A stretch of DNA of 64,000 bases from a bacterium (GTDB taxonomy: Bacteria > Bacillota > Clostridia > Lachnospirales > Lachnospiraceae). Shown piece after piece: positions 39,852 to 47,187 of the stretch. Each line of letters opens with the position of its first letter. Position 1 is the first letter of the stretch. The stretch covers positions 1 through 64,000 of the forward strand of contig JAMPFT010000007.1 of assembly GCA_023664305.1 (NCBI GenBank), read 5' to 3'. A model generated the notes under the pieces. The model had not been told where the DNA came from. It saw only the letters and a program-made list of their open reading frames with translations, and made no database searches. A program made the translations under genes and the position numbers.

Positions 39852-41246
39852 TCAAAGCATTTTCACATCCACAATCTGACCCTCCAAATCCGTGACCACC
39901 TTCCGTCCCGCTTCCACCGCAAACTTTTTCTTCCCGTTGATATATGCGACGACTCTGCTCCCGGTATTTTCCAGCCGGTAGCATTGTTCTCCCCACCGCT
40001 GCTCATAAACGCACTCGCTGCCAGACACGCCGCCCCAGTACAGCCTTTCCCCCTCTATATGCACACCGTACATCCGGGAAATATATTCCAGCACGCCAAG
40101 CAGCGCCGGGCCGTAATAATCCTGCTTCTCCTTCCCCGCCACAAGGGACGGCTCCCCCGTAAAGGGATCGTATTGCTGTACAAAACGACACCCTTCCCCC
40201 ACGGCGGCAAAAAGCTTCCGCCCCAAAAGCGGTATCAGATTGTCGTATCCGTAATTTTCCAGCGCCCGGATCGCACGCTGATACGTCAGCGCCTCCGCCT
40301 GCCCGCTCCAGTTATTTGTGCTGACATTGCGAAACAGCGGATCGTTTACCGCCACGGAGGGCAGGGGCATCCTGGTCCAAAATTCCCGGGGATTCAGCAG
40401 ATGCTCCCGCACAAATCGCTCCGCCATATAAGGCGTGACGCTGTTCCAATACATAGCGCGCAGCGTATTGTGCGTCATCACCTTCATGACGCGGTGCTGC
40501 CTGTCCCGATCCAGGCAGGCTCCCGCCTCCTCACTCCAAAGCAAAGAGGCAATTTTCTCCTGCACCTGCAGAGCCTTGCTACGCCAGCCCTTGGCCCAAT
40601 CCTCTTTTTTCATGATTCGGCTGATTTTTTCCAGCGTTTCCCGGCAGGAATAGGAATAGCTCATCACATCGATGGACGCCATAGGAACGACCTCGCAGCC
40701 CTCCGGAGGCGTCTCCGCCTCCCATGCGTTGGGCGCGTCGCCGTACCGCTCAGCGTGATCCTCCCCCGTGTCATATCTGCACCAGCTCTCCAGACAGCCG
40801 TCCCCGTCGGAATCCCTGGTTCGCCAGAGATACGCGTCAAATCGTTCCAGCGTGCTGTAAAGCAGCTGCAGGTAGTCCTGATCCTTTCCCAAAAGATAGT
40901 ACAGATTCAGGGCCGGAGCCGGAAAACAGAAGCCCTGAAACTTATCGAACTGCGGCGTCACCACCCCGTCGATCAGGGCAATGCTTCCGGGAAGTCTCCC
41001 GTCCTCGCGTATGCTTTCCATGAAGAAAAGCTGATTGTTCCGCCCTGTTTCCAGATCCCGTTTGGCGTACATTTCTCCCCCCATGGGCTGCGTCTCCAGC
41101 CATATCTTTTCATAGCCGCCGCCCTCGATCAATACCATTCTTCCGCCGAAATCCTTTTTGTTTTCCAGACATCTTTTTTCCGCCGTATCCACCAGCTTCT
41201 GCAGCAGCGGCTGATTTGTTGTAAAGTGAACCTCTGTGTTTATCAT
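39852..41246 (-). CDS. (alpha/alpha)6-barrel glycoside hydrolase, MGH1/GH63-like
   Basis: A 464-residue protein of the six-hairpin glycosidase class. It contains DFGGRMVLIEGGGYEKIWLE, GSIALIDGVVTPQFDKFQGF, an acidic loop TRDSDGDGCLESWC, and STNNWSGQAEALTYQRAI with the NxWxG-type motif seen in trehalase, GH63 and mannosylglycerate hydrolase-like enzymes. No signal peptide, so a cytoplasmic role. A C-terminal beta domain spans about the last 60 residues. GGAGGG precedes the ATG. Substrate cannot be assigned; an alpha-linked oligosaccharide is likely from the class. Confidence 0.75.
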   Translation of the reverse strand: MINTEVHFTTNQPLLQKLVDTAEKRCLENKKDFGGRMVLIEGGGYEKIWLETQPMGGEMYAKRDLETGRNNQLFFMESIREDGRLPGSIALIDGVVTPQFDKFQGFCFPAPALNLYYLLGKDQDYLQLLYSTLERFDAYLWRTRDSDGDGCLESWCRYDTGEDHAERYGDAPNAWEAETPPEGCEVVPMASIDVMSYSYSCRETLEKISRIMKKEDWAKGWRSKALQVQEKIASLLWSEEAGACLDRDRQHRVMKVMTHNTLRAMYWNSVTPYMAERFVREHLLNPREFWTRMPLPSVAVNDPLFRNVSTNNWSGQAEALTYQRAIRALENYGYDNLIPLLGRKLFAAVGEGCRFVQQYDPFTGEPSLVAGKEKQDYYGPALLGVLEYISRMYGVHIEGERLYWGGVSGSECVYEQRWGEQCYRLENTGSRVVAYINGKKKFAVEAGRKVVTDLEGQIVDVKML

Positions 41247-41324
41247 TGTTTTCCCTCCGCGGAAGTATTATACCATGATTGCTCAGCAACTAAACAAAAT
41301 TTGTCGTTTCACCGCACAGAAATC

Positions 41325-41353
41325 TTGCGGAATAATATAAAATCTGCTAAAAT
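41325..41353 (+). promoter_or_regulatory. Promoter candidate of the TSCPD gene and murG
   Basis: TTGCGG (41325-41330), 17 bases, TAAAAT (41348-41353), 38 bases before the ATG at 41391. Confidence 0.5.
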
Positions 41354-41390
41354 ATACCCTATCTGCATATACTGAAAAGGAGATGATTTT

Positions 41391-41630
41391 ATGAAATACA
41401 AAACACAGGGAACCTGTTCTCAGGAAATCGACATCGAATTAAAAGACGGACTTATTGATTCCGTCCAGTTTACCGGCGGCTGCAACGGTAATTTAAAGGG
41501 AATCTGCGCGCTGGTTAAGGGCATGAAGCCCGAGGACGCCATCTCAAGGCTCAAGGGAATCAAGTGCGGTCTAAAGCCGACCTCCTGCCCCGACCAGCTG
41601 GCACGGGCGCTGGAAACCATGGTGGGCTGA
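41391..41630 (+). CDS. TSCPD-domain protein (TIGR03905 family)
   Basis: A 79-residue protein: CSQEIDIELKDGLIDSVQFT, GGCNGNLKGICALVKGM, and CGLKPTSCPDQLARAL, which holds the TSCPD motif and pairs of conserved Cys. The same module occurs at the C-terminus of class II ribonucleotide reductases, where it may bind metal; stand-alone forms are common in Clostridia with no known function. AAGGAGATG precedes the ATG. murG lies 120 bases downstream. Confidence 0.88.
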   Translation: MKYKTQGTCSQEIDIELKDGLIDSVQFTGGCNGNLKGICALVKGMKPEDAISRLKGIKCGLKPTSCPDQLARALETMVG

Positions 41631-41749
41631 GCCGGATTGTCTGTCGGCAAGCGCCTTGCTCGCTTCTGTTGCGGCAAATTTCCTATGTAAGATAAAAATA
41701 CTGCATTGCGTCAGACGCAAAGCGCCCATTGCAGTGCCTGGGAGTTGAC

Positions 41750-42829
41750 ATGAAAAAAATTGTATTGACAGGCGGGGGAACCGCGGGACACGTTACCCCC
41801 AATATTGCGTTGCTTCCCTCTCTGAAAGAGGCCGGCTACGAGATCACCTATATGGGCTCCTATGACGGAATCGAAAAAAAGCTGATTGGAGATTTTGATA
41901 TCCCCTACGTCGGAATCTCCACCGGTAAGTTCCGCCGCTATTTTGATCTCAAAAATTTTACGGATCCTTTCCGGGTCGTCAAGGGATTTACGGAAGCCAA
42001 AAAGTTCTTAAAACAATACAAGCCGGATGTGATCTTCTCCAAGGGAGGATTTGTTAGCGTTCCGGTAGTTCGCGCCGCCGCGTCCTTAAATATTCCCTGC
42101 GTCATCCACGAATCGGATATGACGCCGGGACTGGCGAACAAGCTCTGCCTTTCTGCCGCGCGGAAAATATGCTGTAACTTCCCCGAGACCCTGAAGCTGC
42201 TGCCCGGCGATAAGGCAGTGCTCACAGGCTCTCCCATCCGGGCCGAGCTCTCCCAGGGAAATAAACTGGCGGGGCTTAATATGTGCGGCTTTTCCGCCAA
42301 CAAGCCGGTCATCATGGTGATCGGCGGCAGCCTCGGTGCCGCCAGCGTCAACAAAGCCGTGCGGGAAGCGCTTCCCCGGCTTCTGGAAGACTTTCAGATT
42401 GTCCATATCTGCGGGAAAGATAAGATAGACAATTTGCTTCTGAACACGCCCGGCTACAGACAGTTCGAATACATCAAGGCCGAGCTCAAGGATCTTTTTG
42501 CCATGGCGGATATCGTAATCTCACGCGCGGGCGCAAACGCAATCTGCGAACTGCTGGCGCTGAAAAAGCCCAATATCCTGATTCCTCTTCCGGCGGGAAG
42601 CAGCCGCGGAGACCAGCTTTTAAACGCTCAGTCCTTTGAATCCCAAGGATTCTCGATTGTGATTAACGAGGATGATCTGACCACCGATCTTCTGACGGAC
42701 CGGGTGCATGAACTATACTTTAACCGTCAAAATTACCGCGACGCCATGAACAGCAGCGGTCAGCCGGACTCCATCAGGACGATTTTAAATCTGCTGGAGG
42801 AAATTCAAAGCGCGCCATCCGCAGAGTAG
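41750..42829 (+). CDS. murG: UDP-GlcNAc:lipid I N-acetylglucosaminyltransferase
   Basis: A 359-residue MurG. The N-terminal glycine loop TGGGTAGHVTPN is at residues 6-17, KPDVIFSKGGFVSVPVVRAA near 90, the second G loop VIGGSLGAASVNK near 190, and the UDP-GlcNAc site SRAGANAICELLALKKPNIL then SSRGDQLLNA near 260-290. It adds GlcNAc to lipid I on the inner face of the membrane to make lipid II. GGGAG precedes the ATG at 41750; the frame opens seven codons earlier. It stands apart from any division and cell-wall cluster, so it may be a second copy; the main cluster is outside the window. Confidence 0.93.
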   Translation: MKKIVLTGGGTAGHVTPNIALLPSLKEAGYEITYMGSYDGIEKKLIGDFDIPYVGISTGKFRRYFDLKNFTDPFRVVKGFTEAKKFLKQYKPDVIFSKGGFVSVPVVRAAASLNIPCVIHESDMTPGLANKLCLSAARKICCNFPETLKLLPGDKAVLTGSPIRAELSQGNKLAGLNMCGFSANKPVIMVIGGSLGAASVNKAVREALPRLLEDFQIVHICGKDKIDNLLLNTPGYRQFEYIKAELKDLFAMADIVISRAGANAICELLALKKPNILIPLPAGSSRGDQLLNAQSFESQGFSIVINEDDLTTDLLTDRVHELYFNRQNYRDAMNSSGQPDSIRTILNLLEEIQSAPSAE

Positions 42830-42857
42830 ACGGGAAAATTTTTCGTTGTTCTCTTTG

Positions 42858-42928
42858 TAAAAAAGTGCCGCACAGCGGCACTTAGAAGAATGCTTCGCAT
42901 TCTTCCCTTGTTGCGACGAAGTTTCCTG
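42858..42928 (+). repeat. Double-hairpin 3'-end element, copy 3 (after murG)
   Basis: AAGTGCCG/CGGCACTT (42863-42883) after an A-run, then the perfect GAAGAATGC-TTC-GCATTCTTC (42885-42905). The second stem, read on the other strand, contains GCGAAGC. Probably the murG terminator. Confidence 0.75.
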
Positions 42929-42944
42929 CAAAACAGATACATTA

Positions 42945-42974
42945 CGGCGCATTCGAAGTTGTTCGACTGCGCCG
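42945..42974. terminator. Hairpin between convergent murG and DUF436 genes
   Basis: CGGCGCA and TGCGCCG enclose TCGAA/TTCGA with a short loop, a nested stem of about 12 pairs. It lies midway between the two convergent genes. No clear T-run; function as a shared terminator is inferred. Confidence 0.5.
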
Positions 42975-43030
42975 CAATCATTGTAATACATAATTTTGTT
43001 CCTGACTGCCGTAGGTTTACTTCCGCTTTC

Positions 43031-43591
43031 TCACATTTGCTCTCTGTCGTAAACCGCCCTCTCGCCGCCGATATATTTCGGCCTCGTCCGCGCGCAGACT
43101 ACATGCGCGTCGCCGATCTGCCTGACCCGCAGCCTCACCGGCACGGCCACCTCTTTCAGATGCATTCCGATCAAGGTATCTCCGATATCCATTCCCGCAT
43201 GCGCTCTGATATGCTCCACCGCCGCCGGATGCTCGAAAGCTTTATAGGCAGCCGTTGCAAAGGAGCCGCCCGCCTTTGGCTGAGGAATCACATTCACCGG
43301 CTCATAGCCGTACCGCTCCGCCGCCTCGCTCTCTAAAATGACCGCCCGGTTCAGGTGCTCGCAGCACTGTGCTGCAAGGTAGACTCCCGCCTCCTGGGTC
43401 GCCTGATAGATCCCGCCGAAAACCACCTCCCCCAGTTCCGGACTGGAAAAGGTTCCGATCCCCGCGCCGCCTACTTCGCTGGTGGAACACCCTACGATCA
43501 GGATCTGATTCCTTTGCGTTCCGGCTGCCTCCAAAAGCTCTTTTGCCGCACGGTACGCTTCTTCTCCGATAATTGTCAAATCTTCCGTCAT
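43031..43591 (-). CDS. DUF436 (TIGR01440/YwlG-type) protein
   Basis: A 186-residue protein: LIVGCSTSEVGGAGIGTFSS near residue 30, LAAQCCEHLNRAVILE, and VNVIPQPKAGGSFATAAY near residue 100, then AGMDIGDTLIGMHLK. These mark the conserved YwlG family, distantly related to thiolase-like or ADP-ribose-type folds, with no known reaction. AAGGAG precedes the ATG. It follows the polysaccharide deacetylase by 51 bases on the same strand. Confidence 0.88.
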   Translation of the reverse strand: MTEDLTIIGEEAYRAAKELLEAAGTQRNQILIVGCSTSEVGGAGIGTFSSPELGEVVFGGIYQATQEAGVYLAAQCCEHLNRAVILESEAAERYGYEPVNVIPQPKAGGSFATAAYKAFEHPAAVEHIRAHAGMDIGDTLIGMHLKEVAVPVRLRVRQIGDAHVVCARTRPKYIGGERAVYDREQM

Positions 43592-43642
43592 TTCTGCATA
43601 TGCTCCTTCCCGCAGTTTCCGCCTCTCAGAGCCGCCCTGCGC

Positions 43643-44452
43643 CTAACTGGCTTCAACCGTCTCCCCCGGCTTTACCTCCCGAAGTCCCTGTTTTGTCTTC
43701 ATCCAGACGCTGACGGCAGTCGGATTGTACATGATCCGCCCGTCCGCCGAAAATTCCTGCTGCCTGGTGGCATTGACATAAGTGTAGATTTCCATATTGG
43801 TGGCGTACCACACCTCTTCCCTGCCGGCCATCTTCTCCGCAAACTCCTCGATAACGTTCCAGTTTCCGGCGCGGCCAAACTCAAAGCTGTGCCCCCAGAC
43901 ATACAGCAGCGGCAGCTCGTTGAATCCGTCTGTATTCAGGAACTGCTCCCCCAGTTCGAAAAGCCGTTCGTCATTATGATGGCAGGTCGGGTGCCACTGC
44001 ATGAAATCCGCTGGCGGAAAGAAGCCCCGGGTACTGTTGACCGTTCTGGAATATTTTATTCCCACCGACTTCGCAATCTCGATTACTCTCTTATCATATC
44101 CGCCAAAGGCGTAGGACATTCCCTGCACCAGCCCGCCGGTCAGCCGCTCCAGCGCCCTCCTGTCCTCCAAAATCTCCAGCACCAGCTGCGTATCCGTAAG
44201 GGAAGGAGGATTCCTGTGCTCCACGCCGTGACAGGCAATCTCATGCCCCGCATAGGTCTCCTTCAGCTCCTCCGCTCCCACATAAACCTCGTTGCCGCCG
44301 TGAGGATCCAATATCCCCGAGTTCAGATGAAAGGTTCCCTTCATCCCGTGACTTCTCAACAGCTCCGCCAGCCTTCTGTCAAAAATCTGCCCGTCGTCAT
44401 AACTGAATGTCAACGCCTTTTTCTTTCCTTCCGGATACACAAATCTCATCAT
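43643..44452 (-). CDS. Polysaccharide deacetylase family protein
   Basis: A 269-residue NodB-homology protein. The catalytic base and metal Asp are in TFSYDDGQIFDRR (residues 15-27), the metal histidines in HEIACHGVEHRNPPSL near 70-80 (H-x3-H pattern), and a substrate segment SYAFGGYDKR near 110. No signal peptide, so a cytoplasmic substrate is suggested, unlike peptidoglycan deacetylases. GAGGAGG precedes the ATG. The C-terminal 30 residues form a small added domain. The exact substrate is not shown. Confidence 0.88.
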   Translation of the reverse strand: MMRFVYPEGKKKALTFSYDDGQIFDRRLAELLRSHGMKGTFHLNSGILDPHGGNEVYVGAEELKETYAGHEIACHGVEHRNPPSLTDTQLVLEILEDRRALERLTGGLVQGMSYAFGGYDKRVIEIAKSVGIKYSRTVNSTRGFFPPADFMQWHPTCHHNDERLFELGEQFLNTDGFNELPLLYVWGHSFEFGRAGNWNVIEEFAEKMAGREEVWYATNMEIYTYVNATRQQEFSADGRIMYNPTAVSVWMKTKQGLREVKPGETVEAS

Positions 44453-44572
44453 GGTTTCCTCCTCGCTTTCCTACGTTTCCTGTATTGCTTTCTTGTATTA
44501 TTTTTTACACTGCTTTCCTGTATTTTCTTCCTGTCTCCGCCTGGCCGTTTTGTAAATGAAAATCCGTGCTTT

Positions 44573-45013
44573 TTACTGCACTGTAAATTCAGTCCACTCG
44601 ATACGGTTATATTGCATTACATCGTCTGCTTTTTTCATCCCAAGTTTTTCATAAAACGGAACGGCATTTTCGTTTGCGATCAAATATACCGCAATATCCT
44701 TTTCACCGCCCGCTTTTTCATGCGCCGCTTTCATAAGCTGTCTTCCAATCCCACGCCTCTCATAATTCCGATCAACCCCTAAATCTGTTATATAGAGCCA
44801 ATACGCATAATCCGTCAATCCAAACAAAACACCGACGATTAAGCCATCCTCATTTCTTGCAATAAGGCTGATCGTAACCGTATTTACAAGCTTTGATATC
44901 CTTTGCGCAAACCGCTCTTTGGGATATTGGGAGCCTAAGCCTGTTCGTTTCAAGAAGCTAATGTATTCCTTTGCGGTGATACGTTCTTCTTTGACTGTGA
45001 TTTGTTCGCCCAT
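44573..45013 (-). CDS. GNAT-family N-acetyltransferase
   Basis: About 146 residues: WLYITDLGVDRNYERRGIGR is the acetyl-CoA-binding segment near residues 72-91, and IANENAVPFYEKLGMKKAD the C-terminal part. The ATG at 45013 follows AGAGG by 11 bases; a TTG three codons earlier is too close to the same tract. It lies downstream of a nitroreductase gene in the same direction. Substrate unknown. Confidence 0.85.
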   Translation of the reverse strand: MGEQITVKEERITAKEYISFLKRTGLGSQYPKERFAQRISKLVNTVTISLIARNEDGLIVGVLFGLTDYAYWLYITDLGVDRNYERRGIGRQLMKAAHEKAGGEKDIAVYLIANENAVPFYEKLGMKKADDVMQYNRIEWTEFTVQ

Positions 45014-45127
45014 AATACTCAAAACCTCTTTTCTGCAATCACTTTTTTCTGCTTCTGCTGCAAAATGAAGTCTGTAACCGCCTTAAAAAAATCCGCCTCT
45101 TCTTCTGATTCAGCACCGGATAAAATA

Positions 45128-45727
45128 TTATCTTCTCCACTCAACTACATCTTCAATCCTCTTGCGCGGTCTTTCCTCAGGAAATTCGTCAGGACAACCA
45201 AATGCAATGGCCGCAATAAGCTGTCCGTCGCTATTCAGCCATTTACACAGCTCCGGATACCCAAAATAAATATCACATATCCAAAGGCTGCCGATTCCTT
45301 TTTCCGTAGCAGCAAGAAGCATGTTTTGTATGGAAGCGCCTATTGATTGAATATTACAAATCTCATAAACACGTTCTTCTACGGTTAATTCTTCCGCAAT
45401 ACTTTTTCCCAGCGAATTAACAACACAGACGATAAGCGGCGCTTCTGCCATTATATCAATCGTATGTTTCGCAGTTATTATATGTTGTCTGCTTTGCGGC
45501 AGCAATGCGTTATTGTTTTCTTCCCTCTTGATTCCCCGGCGGAAAGCATCTAACATTTCCTCCTTCGCCTCTCCCTGTACTACAATGTATTTCCACGGCT
45601 GTCTGTTTTTGGAAGAAGGCGCTTTTATTCCACTTTGAATAATGTCTGTAATGTCCTTGTCTGCTATTGGTTTATCCGTAAATTTCCTTATACTCCGCCT
45701 GTCATAAATCGCAGAAATCATCCTCAC
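45128..45727 (-). CDS. Nitroreductase family protein
   Basis: A 199-residue FMN-dependent oxidoreductase: ISAIYDRRSIRKFTDKPI at the N-terminus, IKAPSSKNRQPWKYIVV (FMN-binding), SIGASIQNMLLAATEKGIGS and a C-terminal FGCPDEFPEERPRK. It would reduce nitro- or quinone-type compounds with NAD(P)H in the cytoplasm. The start is GTG at 45727, six bases after AAAGGA; an ATG two codons later is possible. Two hairpin repeats lie just upstream. Confidence 0.9.
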   Translation of the reverse strand: MRMISAIYDRRSIRKFTDKPIADKDITDIIQSGIKAPSSKNRQPWKYIVVQGEAKEEMLDAFRRGIKREENNNALLPQSRQHIITAKHTIDIMAEAPLIVCVVNSLGKSIAEELTVEERVYEICNIQSIGASIQNMLLAATEKGIGSLWICDIYFGYPELCKWLNSDGQLIAAIAFGCPDEFPEERPRKRIEDVVEWRR

Positions 45728-45779
45728 ATATATCCTTTCCCCGTCATCGAACGCTCATAAGGGCAAAAACAAACCTATC

Positions 45780-45858
45780 ATAGAAATACTTCGTAATTTC
45801 TATGATCCAAATTCTATAATAGAAATCACTTCGTAATTTCTATGATCCAAATTCTATA
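45780..45858. repeat. Two tandem 39/40-bp hairpin repeats
   Basis: ATAGAAAT-(A or CA)-CTTCGTA-ATTTCTAT followed by GATCCAAATTCTATA, twice in a row (45780-45818 and 45819-45858), differing by one inserted base. Each unit contains an ATAGAAAT/ATTTCTAT stem. Part of the unit recurs at 3583-3604. It lies in the leader or promoter region of the nitroreductase gene. Confidence 0.75.
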
Positions 45859-45900
45859 ACAAAGTATAACACAAAATAAATCGGGCGAGAAGAACTGATT

Positions 45901-46392
45901 TCATGTGTATTTTTCCAGCCGATAATGCTGTTCATCGTCCAACTCCCGGATGCCGTTTTTGTAGTCATATCCTTTTTTGCGATAGAACTCCACGGCAGTA
46001 ATGGAAGCAGGAATTTCTACTCTCTCAGCTCTTAAAAACAGAGGATCCGATTCGAGCGTATCCATGATATAGCTTCCAATTCCCTGCCTGTGAAATTCCG
46101 GCAGCACAAAAACAGTCAGCAAAATGCTTTCCGTAGGACTTCCCCAAAAACTTGATATGGAGCCGACGCCCACAATTTGTTCTTCCTTCCAAAATACATA
46201 CACATTTGCGTGCTCCGCTACATTTTTAAACCATTTCACGTCATGCGTAGCGACCATTTCCTCTATCGTTTTTTCTCCATAATCCTTTACATTGATTTCC
46301 CTGAAATTTCTGATAATCAGATTAACAATTCCCTCTGCATCCTCATCCTGATAAGGCTTTGCAATGACTGTAGCTCCGTTTGCTAATTTCAT
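45901..46392 (-). CDS. GNAT-family N-acetyltransferase
   Basis: About 163 residues: MKLANGATVIAKPYQDEDAE at the start, LLTVFVLPEFHRQGIGSYIM as the acetyl-CoA motif near residues 98-117, and AVEFYRKKGYDYKNG. GGAAAGGAGACAGTT precedes the ATG at 46392, favouring it over an upstream in-frame start. The ribosome site is preceded by a strong hairpin. Substrate unknown. Confidence 0.86.
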   Translation of the reverse strand: MKLANGATVIAKPYQDEDAEGIVNLIIRNFREINVKDYGEKTIEEMVATHDVKWFKNVAEHANVYVFWKEEQIVGVGSISSFWGSPTESILLTVFVLPEFHRQGIGSYIMDTLESDPLFLRAERVEIPASITAVEFYRKKGYDYKNGIRELDDEQHYRLEKYT

Positions 46393-46410
46393 AACTGTCT
46401 CCTTTCCAAA

Positions 46411-46443
46411 CAATAGAATTTACGCTCCGCGAAAATTCTATTG
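46411..46443 (-). promoter_or_regulatory. Hairpin in the GNAT 5' leader
   Basis: CAATAGAATTT and AAATTCTATTG pair perfectly over 11 bases, with a CGC-TCC-GCG top. It sits seven bases upstream of the ribosome site. It may be a leader stem or the terminator of something upstream. Confidence 0.4.
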
Positions 46444-46737
46444 TCATGAACAAAAAATGCACCAAACATAATATGTCCGGTACATTTCTAAAATCATCGG
46501 TGATTACAAACATTTTATCATAATTACAGCTTACACCTGCCGATTTATATGCACAGACATATCAGACCCACCTGCGTAACTGTGCATCCAATCGAAACAC
46601 AATTACTTCTAAGTACGTCTGCAATACATGTACCTATAATTCATTGTATGATGTAAATTCTGCATTTCCATGTTCTCCTAAGTTTTTAATAGCCTATCAC
46701 GGTTCAATTTATATGTCAAGGAATTTTTTCTGTAGTA
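46444..46737. other. AT-rich non-coding stretch before the second BlaI gene
   Basis: About 294 bases with no credible open frame on either strand. It is much richer in A and T than the flanking genes and holds several short inverted repeats (TACATGTA-type). The BlaI promoter and operator begin at its right edge. A transcription start for the GNAT gene would lie on its left side. Confidence 0.5.
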
Positions 46738-46797
46738 TTGACATCTTGAAACTACTGTGGTAGTATACAGCTTATAAACTATTGCAGTAGTTTCAAG
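46738..46797 (+). promoter_or_regulatory. BlaI-type promoter and operator of the intact module
   Basis: TTGACA (46738-46743), 17 bases, TAGTAT (46761-46766), the same hexamers and spacing as at 16.1 kb. The inverted repeat CTTGAAACTACTG (46745-46757) and CAGTAGTTTCAAG (46785-46797) brackets the -10. The outer halves differ from those at 16.1 kb while ACTAC/GTAGT is kept, which points to partly distinct operator specificity. Confidence 0.75.
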
Positions 46798-46812
46798 AAA
46801 GGATGTGATAAT

Positions 46813-47187
46813 ATGGCAATTAAGCTCTTTGACTCCGAATTAAAGGTGATGGGCGTCTTGTGGAAGGAAGGTGATACGACCGCAAAACAGATTTCCGATA
46901 TTCTGAAAGCAGAGATCGGCTGGAACATGAATACAACCTACACGGTTATCAAGAAGTGTATCGCAAAGGGCGCAATCGAGCGCCGCGAGCCTAACTTTCT
47001 GTGCCACGCCCTGATTTCCAGAGAGGCGGCGCAGCAGGCGGAGACGGACGAACTGATCGGCAAGCTGTTCGACGGCTCTGCGGACAAGCTGTTTGCCTCC
47101 CTGCTGGGCAGAAAGAAGCTGACCGCCGAGCAGATTGCGCGGCTTAAGCAAATTGTCGGGAATTTCGACAGGGAGGGGGATTCATGA
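46813..47187 (+). CDS. BlaI/MecI/CopY-family repressor
   Basis: A 124-residue repressor highly similar to the one at 16.2 kb: LFDSELKVMGVLWKEGDTTAK, NMNTTYTVIKKCIAKGAIER and KLFASLLGRKKLTAEQI. AAGGATG precedes the ATG. Its last codons overlap the start of the M56 protease gene (ATGA), so the two are translationally coupled. In such systems the membrane protease senses a cell-wall signal and cleaves the repressor. No beta-lactamase or other classic target is adjacent, so the regulon is unknown. Confidence 0.94.
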   Translation: MAIKLFDSELKVMGVLWKEGDTTAKQISDILKAEIGWNMNTTYTVIKKCIAKGAIERREPNFLCHALISREAAQQAETDELIGKLFDGSADKLFASLLGRKKLTAEQIARLKQIVGNFDREGDS

